Origin: Chitinophaga sp. YR627
GTDB taxonomy: Bacteria; Bacteroidota; Bacteroidia; Chitinophagales; Chitinophagaceae
Assembly: GCF_900114995.1 (NCBI RefSeq)
Contig: NZ_FOUX01000001.1
Span: forward strand, 248,001 to 312,000
DNA length: 64,000 nucleotides
Direction: 5' to 3'
In this document: positions 1 to 10,000 of the stretch, piece after piece
Layout of the letters: every line of letters begins with the position of its first letter
Numbering within the stretch: the stretch's first letter is position 1
Notes under the pieces: generated by a model
Seen by the model: the letters and a program-made list of their open reading frames with translations, nothing else
What the model was told of the DNA's origin: nothing
Database searches by the model: none
Position numbers and translations under genes: made by a program

Positions 1-1
1 G

Positions 2-2287
2 CCTATCGCGGATGTGTTACTGGCAAACTACCCGGTGAAAGATCCTTTACTGAGGATACTCTTCAACCATGGTTTACATTTTCACCTGGCAGAACAGGAT
101 GAACCCTGGTATGACGTGCTGAGTAACCTGGTTGTTGTCAATACTTCGATCAATGTACATGTCACCAATATTAAAAACCTGTTGATTGGTAATGATGAAG
201 GTCCGCTGGACCCGAATAATAAATTCATTCCTTTCACCAGTGTACCTAAAGCTGGCGGCAACTTTTACATCGGTAGCGATGAGGTGTTCAGAAAGAAACT
301 GACGGATGTAAAACTGAATATGGAGTGGGAGGGATTGCCTGACAATTTCGCTACTCATTATTACGCTTACAACATGGGTATCACGAATACCTACTTCACC
401 GCTTCACTGCAACGACTGAATAACGGACAGTGGGAGAATATCTCCGGTGGTAATGGGATACAGCTGTTTGATCAGGATGGCGGCAGTCATCTGCAACCTT
501 TGCGACAGATCACAATACCGGCTGCCAACAGTATCCCCGTGATCAAACAATCGGCGCCTTTACTGCCGTATAACAATGCGACCCTTTACGGATTCCTGCG
601 TTTCCGGCTTGATAAGAGTTTCAAACAGGAAGAGTATCCGGGTATACTGGCTGATCAGCTGATCAGGATAGGTAACCTTAAACTGAGTGTGCTGCAGACG
701 AACACAAGCGGTTTGCTGACACAGTCACTGGATGCCTATACCAAAGCATGGAATGTATCCAATCTTGCTGCTAATCTGCACAGCGGTGATCCCGAACAGG
801 AACACACAGACCTGAAAACAGCCGCAGATGGCACTACTACCAGTGCGGGCAATACCTATAGTAAAGCGGCTTCACTCGATAGTTATGTGAACGGTACATC
901 TGGTAATGTACTGGGTTTCCCGCCACCGCCTTATACACCTGTTATCAAGTCATTTAATCTGGAATATTCGGCTGCTGCAAGTGGCGCAGATATTACGCTG
1001 CTGCATCAGTACCCTTATGAACCAGGTAACTATAAACTGCTGTCATCCGGTACTACTGCTCATTTTATGCCGGTGTATGACGACGAAGGTACTTTGTATG
1101 TCGGTCTGCAACAGGCGGTACCTGGTACCAATGTTACGCTGTTGTTTCAGCTGGCGGAGTTTACGGCTGATCCGGATATCCGCAAGGCAGATATCAAATG
1201 GCATTACATGTCGGGGAATGAGTGGAAAGCGCTGGAAGATCATTCGCAGATCATCAGTGATACCACACAGGATATGCTGGTATCCGGTATTGTAACGATC
1301 GCGTTGCCATGGGATGCGGATACGACACATACGGTATTGCCATCCGGTTATCACTGGCTGCGTATCAGTACGCACCTGTATTCAGCGGCAGTATGTGAAG
1401 GCGTAGCTGTCATTGCACAGGCGGCGAAAGCGACCTTCCGCAACCAGGAGAATGATCCTGCGAGGGTAGGAACGGCACTGGCGGCACAGACTATCAGCGG
1501 ACTGGTTGTTCCTGATGCGATGGTGACGAAGATCAGTCAGCCGTATCCGTCTTTCGGCGGCAGAAAAGAAGAGACTGCAGATGAGTTTTATATACGCGTC
1601 AGCGAACGCCTGCGTCACAAAGGAAGAGCGATCAATGTTTTCGACTACGAGCGTATCGTCCTGGATGCATTCCCTGAGATCTTCAAGATCAAATGTATTC
1701 CGCATTCGAAGATGTGCAGGGACGAGGTGGGCAGCATTACGCAGTTACAGTCACCCGGCTGGGTCACACTGGCAGTAATACCACGTATCGACGAGTATCC
1801 GGCCGATGAAAGATTCAGTCCGAAGGTAAGCCGCATCATACTGGAGCGGGTGAGCGAATACCTGAGCAGCCGTACATCGGCGTTTGCAAAGGTGCAGGTC
1901 ATTAACCCGGTCTATCAACAGGTAAGCTTCAAAGGCAATATCCGCCTGCGAGCGGGCAGAGATGCAAATTTCTACCTGAAGAAACTGGTCAGCGAAGTAC
2001 AGGCTTATCTGTCACCATGGATCAATACGGGCGCACAGGATATTGTGTTTGGCGGTACGATGATGATGTCTTCCGTATTACAGTTTATCGAACAGCGGGA
2101 ATATGTGGACTATGTAACAGACTTTACCATGTTCGATAAGAAGGATGGAGTGGAAGGGCCGCCGGTAAAAGCGATCACTGCCGACACTCCGTGGTCCGTA
2201 CTCATAGGAGGAGAACAATCATACACAAATATTATCACCGATTCCTGCACAGCGGACAGTCAGCAAGCGGTATTCAGGATCAAATAA
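2..2287 (+). CDS. Baseplate J/gp47-like protein of an eCIS (5' truncated)
   Basis: The reading frame is open from the first bases of the window, so the true start lies upstream and 761 codons are visible. The C-terminal part (about fragment residues 517-740) has the look of the gp47/baseplate J C-terminal region: a GGRKEETADEFYIRVSERL segment, then 'GRAINVFDYERIVLDAFPEI' and an alpha/beta stretch that ends in a hydrophobic 'TMMMSSVLQFIEQREYVDYV' segment. In eCIS and phage tails this protein (Afp11-like) forms the baseplate wedge at the distal end of the sheath. It is followed after 30 nt by the fibre gene and then by further baseplate and tape-measure genes, which supports the role. The N-terminal domain cannot be judged because it is cut off. 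Confidence 0.8.
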   Translation, partial: PIADVLLANYPVKDPLLRILFNHGLHFHLAEQDEPWYDVLSNLVVVNTSINVHVTNIKNLLIGNDEGPLDPNNKFIPFTSVPKAGGNFYIGSDEVFRKKLTDVKLNMEWEGLPDNFATHYYAYNMGITNTYFTASLQRLNNGQWENISGGNGIQLFDQDGGSHLQPLRQITIPAANSIPVIKQSAPLLPYNNATLYGFLRFRLDKSFKQEEYPGILADQLIRIGNLKLSVLQTNTSGLLTQSLDAYTKAWNVSNLAANLHSGDPEQEHTDLKTAADGTTTSAGNTYSKAASLDSYVNGTSGNVLGFPPPPYTPVIKSFNLEYSAAASGADITLLHQYPYEPGNYKLLSSGTTAHFMPVYDDEGTLYVGLQQAVPGTNVTLLFQLAEFTADPDIRKADIKWHYMSGNEWKALEDHSQIISDTTQDMLVSGIVTIALPWDADTTHTVLPSGYHWLRISTHLYSAAVCEGVAVIAQAAKATFRNQENDPARVGTALAAQTISGLVVPDAMVTKISQPYPSFGGRKEETADEFYIRVSERLRHKGRAINVFDYERIVLDAFPEIFKIKCIPHSKMCRDEVGSITQLQSPGWVTLAVIPRIDEYPADERFSPKVSRIILERVSEYLSSRTSAFAKVQVINPVYQQVSFKGNIRLRAGRDANFYLKKLVSEVQAYLSPWINTGAQDIVFGGTMMMSSVLQFIEQREYVDYVTDFTMFDKKDGVEGPPVKAITADTPWSVLIGGEQSYTNIITDSCTADSQQAVFRIK

Positions 2288-2317
2288 AACATTCATAAAA
2301 AACTAAAAGATACTCCC

Positions 2318-4006
2318 ATGTCTATAACAACCAGAGCAGCGCTGAAAGCACAATTCAAGACCGGCGCTATACCCACCTCGCAGGATTTCTTCAACCTGAT
2401 AGACTCAACGCTGGTGAGAAGGGATGATGCTTTTTTCGGCAAGTGGGCAGCTGGGACCTGCTACTACGAAGGAGATGTAGTGATCTACAATAATGCATTA
2501 TACACCTGTGTGCCAGCCGGCGATAAACCCTGCGGCTGTGAAGGAAAAGAAGGAGATACGAAAGCGGACAAGTCAAAAGGACATTGTTCGGTAGACAATC
2601 CTGAGATTGATTGTACAAACTGGAAAATGCTGGATATCGATGCTTCTGATGAAGATTGGGAGATCGTCCGCAATGAGGATAAAGTACCCATTATCATGTA
2701 CGCAAAGGTATTTGGTAAGATCGGTATGGGAACAGAAGATCCTAAGGCACGCGTGCACATTCATGCAGATGAGGTGAAAGGCGATTTCCTGTTCAGTCCT
2801 GATAATGCACAGACTCCTGAGTTTGTGATCCAGCAGGCAGGTGGCGAAGCGCCAACACAAACCCTGTCTGAAAAGATCGCAGATAATAAAGCTGTTTTTA
2901 CAACGAATACAGACGGTTTCCTGTTTACGACTACCGTACCTCCGGTGCCAGTGGAAGGAGAGGAGAATGTACCGAAAGAACCAGCGGCAGTGAAGCCGGT
3001 GTTTATTACTACGCCTGATGCCGGGGCGGCAGTGGGTATTGGTACAACAGCGCCAGAAGGAGCTGTTGATATCCAGAACCAGCCAGCAGCGAGACTCATA
3101 CTCAATCCGGTACAGTCAGTCGTACCACAGGCAGTATGGTTGCATAAGGGCGAGTACGGTCAACAGAGCTATCTGAATACCGCCCTGGATGGCATTGCTA
3201 CTACATTCACTACGAATGCTGCGGAAGGCTTTTATTTCCGCAAAGGACTGGACGAAGGCAAGAACTACCTGAAGAATATTGCCAAACCTGCCGCTGAGAC
3301 ATTAGTGTCTATTAAACAGGATGGCCGTGTAGGTATTGGCACCGAGTCGCCGGTCACCAATGTAGAGATCACCAAAGAGAACAGCGCCGGCGCATTCCTG
3401 TTGTGTCTTGATAATACCAACCCGGGTTTCAGTATCATCAATAACCGCCCTAATAACGAAAAGAGAAACTACCTGTTGCTGGGTGCTGACAATGACTGGG
3501 GTGCTTTCCTGACGGATGCTTCCAAGGGTTTTGTTTTCAAGAGAGGTGGTGAATACGGTAATGGCAACGAGCTTGATATCAATCAGGGTGATGACCTGGT
3601 AACCATCTCCAACGAAGGTAAAACGATCATCGGTGGTCTGACCGCACAGGGTTTTGACCTGAATGTAAAAGGTAAAGCCAGAAGTTTTGGTCTGTACCTG
3701 GATACAGATGTACGCAAAGTGACGAATCAGGCGAAACTGGGTAGTGTGATCGATAAGGTAAGGAAACTGAACCCTATCACTTTCAACTTTAACCAGAAAG
3801 CGAATTGTCCTGCGAATGAATCACAGATCGGTTTCCTGCCTCACCAGGTAGAAGAGTTTTTCCCGGAACTGGTGAATACAGACGGCGATGGCACACAGAC
3901 GCTGGCTTATGCCAATATGGTAGCTGTGCTGACCAAAGCAATACAGGAACAGCAGGATACGATCGCAGCCCTGCAAAAGCGTCTGGATGCCCTGGAAGGC
4001 AAATAA
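2318..4006 (+). CDS. Tail fibre protein with CBM5/12-like module and S74-type intramolecular chaperone domain
   Basis: 562 aa. Residues 1-30 resemble the short N-terminal attachment segment of Bacteroidota tail proteins (TTRAALKAQFKTGAIPTSQD). Residues about 38-70 fit a CBM5/12 chitin-binding-like fold: conserved W43, then 'YYEGDVVIYNNALYTC'. Three 'GIGTE/TxxP' stations follow, spaced by beta-rich sequence, as in trimeric beta-helical fibres. The C-terminus (from about residue 465) matches the peptidase S74 chaperone domain ('VRKLNPITFNF', 'IGFLPHQVEEFFPELV') and ends in a coiled-coil-like 'AIQEQQDTIAALQKRLDALE'. The usual Ser-Asp of the S74 self-cleavage site reads Thr-Asp here (TDVRK), so cleavage may not occur. 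Probable receptor-binding fibre of the injection system; a chitin or other glycan ligand is inferred from the module only. Confidence 0.8.
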   Translation: MSITTRAALKAQFKTGAIPTSQDFFNLIDSTLVRRDDAFFGKWAAGTCYYEGDVVIYNNALYTCVPAGDKPCGCEGKEGDTKADKSKGHCSVDNPEIDCTNWKMLDIDASDEDWEIVRNEDKVPIIMYAKVFGKIGMGTEDPKARVHIHADEVKGDFLFSPDNAQTPEFVIQQAGGEAPTQTLSEKIADNKAVFTTNTDGFLFTTTVPPVPVEGEENVPKEPAAVKPVFITTPDAGAAVGIGTTAPEGAVDIQNQPAARLILNPVQSVVPQAVWLHKGEYGQQSYLNTALDGIATTFTTNAAEGFYFRKGLDEGKNYLKNIAKPAAETLVSIKQDGRVGIGTESPVTNVEITKENSAGAFLLCLDNTNPGFSIINNRPNNEKRNYLLLGADNDWGAFLTDASKGFVFKRGGEYGNGNELDINQGDDLVTISNEGKTIIGGLTAQGFDLNVKGKARSFGLYLDTDVRKVTNQAKLGSVIDKVRKLNPITFNFNQKANCPANESQIGFLPHQVEEFFPELVNTDGDGTQTLAYANMVAVLTKAIQEQQDTIAALQKRLDALEGK

Positions 4007-4049
4007 CAGGATGTGATCACTGATACAATTTACCAAGCACTCTCTTACA

Positions 4050-7000
4050 ATGCCTGATCTCAAATATATAACTACGGATAAAAACAGCGGGTTCCCGGAG
4101 TACCTGGACTTTGCCACGCTGCGCAAGCTGGGTATACAGCATGTTGCGGAGCTTTCAGGCAAGATATGGACAGACCACAACCTGCATGATCCGGGCATCA
4201 CTATCCTTGAGGCACTGTGTTATGTGCTGACAGACCTGGACTACCGTACCAAACTTGATTTTAAAGACCTCATCGCCGCTCCTGCCGGTGCTGAAGGAGC
4301 GGACGATAATTTCTATACAGCAGCAAAGATACTCGGGAACAATCCCCTGACGATCGCAGATATCCGCCGTATGCTGATCGATATCAAAGGGGTGCGTAAC
4401 GCCTGGCTGATACCGATCAATGAAGCAGTAACAGAAGCGGAATATTCGCTGGTGTACGATTGCGAAGCGGGTGTACTTGATAACACCCGCCTTACGAAAG
4501 AACAATCTGCTGTTCCATTGAAGGGCCTGTATCGCGTGTATATCGAACCTGATGATGTATATGCGGCAGCCTATGAGAAGGACGCCTGCGGCAATGATGT
4601 ATTTCCGATGGATACGGTGCTGACAACTATTGATCAGCGACTGCATGCACACCGTAATCTCTGCGAAGATTTTCCGGATGTAGTTGTACTGGAGAAAGAA
4701 CCGATCAATCTGTGTCTGCATATCGAACTGGCTGCTAATTACAATCCGGATGATGTATTGCTGAACATTTACAGCAGCATCCAGGATTTCCTTTCCCCTG
4801 CGCCTGTCTATTACAATCTGCAGCAATTGCTGGAGAAAGGCAGAAGTATGGAAGAGATCTTTGAAGGCCGTCCTTACGATTTCGAAAAGGATGCACCGTT
4901 ACAACAGAATGGTTTCATCGACGTACAGGAACTGGAAAGCCTGGAACGGATCACAGAGCTGCATGCTTCCGATCTTTACCGCATTATTATGCAGGTGCCA
5001 GGTGTGGCGGGCATTACCCGTCTGATGATGACCAGCTTTGACGAAGATGGTTATGCACTGACAGATGCGGCAGGTAATCCTGTTAAACAGGAAGGCGAGG
5101 AGTGGTGTCTGCACCTGAAGAAAGATCATCGTCCTGTTTTATCTCCTGAAACCTCCAACGTTATTTTCTTCCGTAATAAGCTGCAGTTTGGCGCGAATAC
5201 GGAAGTTGTTAACCAGCGTTACAAGAAAGCAATTTCTGACTATAGTAAGTTTCCAAAGGCGCCTGCCGCATTGGATACGATCGTGCCGAAAGGGCGTCAG
5301 CTGGACCTTGCGCAGTATACTTCCGTGCAGTATGAATTCCCAAAGGTATACATGATCGGTAAGAATGATGTACCAGGAGATTCTACTGCGGCAAGAAAAG
5401 CGCAGGCTTTACAGTTACAGGCCTACCTTTTGTTCTTCGACAGGATGCTGGCGGATTATTTCTCCCAGTTATCTGCTGTACGGAAACTGTTTTCGCTGCA
5501 ATCATCTGCAGATGCGCGTACCTATTTTCCTGCTGATCTGGATGGTATCCCTCAGTTGCCTTCCCTGCTGCGTTATAAAAAGCAGCTGCCGAAAACAACT
5601 GCGGGTAATACCTACAATGGTATGCAGCTGGCGTATGAGCCTAATGAGAGTGACAGCGGCAGAAAGGAATATGATTCCATGTATCTGCGTGATGAAATGA
5701 TACGCCGCATTATCAGCGAGTGTAGCAACAACAGCGTAGTACGTAAGATATTGCAGCGGGAAGATAATGCCTACTGGTTCTTTCAGCTGACGGATAAGGC
5801 GGGTAAGGTCTTACTGGAAAGTACGATCTTCTTTGATACGGAAATAGCAGCGGAACAGGCGGCGCTGGATGTTGTATTCCTCGCGGCGTTATCTGGTAGC
5901 TATGTAAAGAATAATAACCGTCAGGAAGATATATACAGTTTTGACCTGGTATACAATGATGCCGGTGATACGGAAATGCTGACCGCATTGTACGAAACAT
6001 CCGGGCAATACCAGGAAAGAAAGGAACGCTTTCTGAATCATCTGCTGGCAAGGTTCTCTGAAGACTTTACCGATTATGCGCTGATGATGTACAATATCAG
6101 CGGCAGGAAGAATGATCCTGCGCGCAATATTGCAGACAAGGCGGCTTTTTTATCTGCTTATCCTGAAACCAGCGCTAACCGTGCACTGGCGTTCAATTAT
6201 AAAGATGCGGGTAGCGGGTTTCCTGTCTGCGGACTGGAAAAGCGAGTAGCAGGTCTGATGGGTATCCGTCAGTCACCTGCTGCATCCCTGAATAATTTTG
6301 ATCTTGTTCATGCGGAAAAACGCACTGGTTTTATCTGCAAGTTACCAGAACAACAGACGCCCCTGTTTATCAGTGATAGTCTGCATAATAAAGAACAGAT
6401 CGCGGCTATTTTTAGTCAGTTCCTGGAGCTGGGTAAAAACAAGGCTAACTATACACCTTATGGTTGCATTGGTGAAGGCGTGTATGGTTTTTCTATTCAG
6501 TCGCCTGCTGCTGCCAAAGAATGGATCTCTGCGAAATGCAGTATTGAATATACTACTGCGGAAGAAAGAGATACGCTGATCGACTGGTTTGTACATTTCT
6601 TTGAAGATGATGGCCAGTATAAAATTTATCCGCAGACACAGGAAGGATATTATTTCCTGTTACCTGATGATTACGGTAAGACATTATTTAAAAGCAAACA
6701 GGGTTTTGATACCCAGGAACTAGCCCTGTCACAGGGATATGATTGTCTGGCGTTATTACAGGAGGACATCGTATGGGAGGTTGAACCTGATGTGGCAGCT
6801 GGTAATTTCAGGATCATCATCGTACAACAGGACGTACAGATCGCTTATCATCCACAGACCTATGGTACGGAGGATGCAGCGTTGCAGAAGATAAAAGAGT
6901 TGCAGGAGTATTTCCGTCAGCATTACCTGGTGTACCAGCGTGAGGCAATTGAATTATACAACTGGAGAATGACCCATGAAGGGCAGGCTGCCTGGGAGGG

Positions 7001-10000
7001 TATTCTTCCTTACAAAGACATTGCACAATTACCCGTAGCGTTTGTACAGTTTGTAGAACTGGCTTCTAAAGCAGAAAATTACCGGATCGTACAGACAGGT
7101 GATGGGGTGTTTCGTTTGCAGGTAGTGCGTACAGAGGAGGGAGAAGAAGAAGGAATGACGGTGAGTACGGTGATTTCGGTACACCTGTCTTCCTTTGTAA
7201 ATGGTGAAGCCGCGCAACAGGTGCAACAGACCTATGTAAACTTATTTAGTGGTTTGTGGCTTACTGTTAGTGGTGCGGTAACCAGCGTATCGGCGGCTAC
7301 CTATTATTTCAGAGACCTGGATGCACCGAAGGATTCATCCGCTGTGCTGTTGACCACTGTACGTCCGGTACCAGATGGCCCTACGGTGACACAGGTGACC
7401 CGCGGTATTATCCGTTATGCTTCCAATCCGAAGAATGTTACGATAAAGACATTGGATAACTGCCATTACATCGTGCAGGTGCAGGATGACAATGGCGTGT
7501 CATTAGCAGAAAGCAATGAGGTGGTTGATCACGCAGCGGCAGCAAAACTGCTGGAACGCATCCTGCTCAAAGCTGCACAGGACACGCTGTGGGTGGAGAG
7601 AGGCGCAGCGATAGATGCCTATGGACTTTACTGGGAAGACGCCACATCAGCAACACCCCTGCTGCAAAGCATACATGTGTGGGAGACACGGGAAGAGGCA
7701 GTAACGGCATTTATGGATTGGTTGCTGAACGCTACTGCTGAAGATATCTGTCCGGAGCAACAGGCGGCCAATGGATATGGGTATAATATTTTCAGTAAGG
7801 ATAAATCTCCTTTTGCCAGACAGGTACAGTGGTTTGCATCTGCTGAAGAGCGAGATGCCACTATGCTGCTCCTAAGGCAACAGGTTAACGCTTTACAGAC
7901 CAGCACCGGCTGGTCGGCCGTTACACTTTATCATTATTATTTCAAGATCAGTGATAAGGAAGGACTGTTATTGCAGGAGCCACATTACTACACCAGTTAT
8001 GATGCGGTACGAACCGCTTTTTATGATACGGTAAAGTATGGTAAGCAAAGACAATATTATCTGCTGACTGTACAGGACAATTGTACTTACAGTTTTAAGA
8101 TCGTTGATGCGGATAATAATGTCCTGGCGATACATCCTTTTGAATATACTACAACAACAGAAAGAGATGCGGTTGTGGAACGCACGCTGCGTTTCCTGCA
8201 GACACATGGGCAGACAGTTAGCCAGGTGAAACTGGCAGGCGCCTGGAAGTATAGCTGGCAATGGTTGTCCTGTTGTTGCTGGTATCCGGAAACGGCATTG
8301 GAAGGTCTGGATGAGAAGCCGGAAAAGGAAGATGCAAAAAAGACACTGGAGTATATCATTGAGAAGCTGGCGCCTGTAAAAGATAACTATGACATTGTAC
8401 AGGAAGAAAGCGGATTCCGTGTGTTTCTGAGAGAAGGAAAGGAACGTGTGGCTGTGCATCCGCACTGGTACGATTGTGCGAAAGAGGCAGAAGCTGCAAG
8501 AGACCGTCTCATTGCCTGGTCAGGTTTCCGTCTGAGTAAAATAGAAGAGGGTAGTTATTCAGTAGAAAGAGATATCCGTACTGATCTTTATAAGAACGGC
8601 GATACAGAGCAGGCATTGGGCTATCGTCTCTGGGACCGCGATTTCAGGATTGCGCGTTATCTGCCAAAGTTTGAATCTGATGCAGATCGGGAGGATGCCA
8701 TAGCGGCATTGTTACAACGATATCAGCGTAGGTTGCCTGCATTTACTGCATTGGAAAGAGGTTCCTCTGTTGTGGTGTCTGAGCATGGCGCATTTTATTA
8801 TCAGCTGCGTCGCAATGACCTGTTGTTATGGCAGAGTGTTACCGGATATGGTTCTGCGGATGCTGCTGCCGCCGCTTTTGAAAAAGAGTGCTGGGGCTTG
8901 TTACAGCGTACGCTTAAACAGGAATATTACAGCAGCTGGACGCCTACGGCTACGCAACTGTATCTCAACGATGACAAAGGTCAGGTGCTTGCGGTAGCAC
9001 CGCTTACACCGGGCAGTTATGAAGCATATATCGCCGCTGTACAGGCAAGACAACAGTTTGTCCGTAAGCATGGTGTGTTCCTGAATGAAGAAGGTACATT
9101 CTCTTTTCATATCTATCATTCGAAAACGAATCGTTATGAATGGGAAAGTGTGCACACCTACGCAAACCCTGTTGATGCAGAAAATGCATTGCTGGAGTTC
9201 CGGCAGCTGCTTCGCTTCCGTGGCAACTATTGTTCGGATGATGAAACTGTTGGTTGCTATTATTCCATCAACCTGGGTAAGGTATTACTGGATATACAAC
9301 AGGTAACCCGGAAATGTGAGGGTGATAAGGAGACAATGACGGAAGCGGATGCCTGGGATCGTTTACAGGTATTCCTGGATAATATCGATCCTGATAACCG
9401 GAACTTATTCCCTTATACTGATTATGCGGGAGATTGCCGTTATGCATTCCGCCTGGTGGACGACAGTGTTTACCGCGTGGCGCAGCATACCGGTTGGTAC
9501 CAGGGCATGGAGAAAAGGGAGGAACACCGGATGGCGCTGCTGGCAGATATTTATTGTAAGCAACATCTGTATGGCTGGTTTGTGAAACCAGAGAATCTGA
9601 ATACAGATCCAAGGATACTGGATTGCTATTTCAAACATCCGGAGAAACTGAATTTTGCAGATCTATGGATGAGTTATGGTCAGGTACCGGCGCTTAATCA
9701 GCTTTGGACCATTGCGGAAGAAACATTGCCAGCTGTCAACGCAAAGTTGTACTACTATCAGCTTTATGGCAAGGTAGATAAGGATACAAAGGTGATGTGG
9801 CAGGCAGTGAGCCGTTATAATTCTGCGACACTGGCGCAAGCGGCAGAGGCACGTTTTTATGTGTTCCTGCTGGAGATGGCCCGCTCAGCTGCTTCTTATT
9901 ACTATGAACCAATGGCGGGTTGCGACAATGCTTATACACTGTACCTGAAAGATATGGATGGTAAGGTCATCGCTGTAGCGCCGGATGTGATCTGTGGTGA

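Noticed and set aside
4155-4826. Long open frame on the - strand opposite the giant baseplate gene (223 aa)
   Set aside because: It is a shadow of the strongly coding + strand; its composition is unprotein-like (Ile/Arg/Cys-rich) and no motif is visible.
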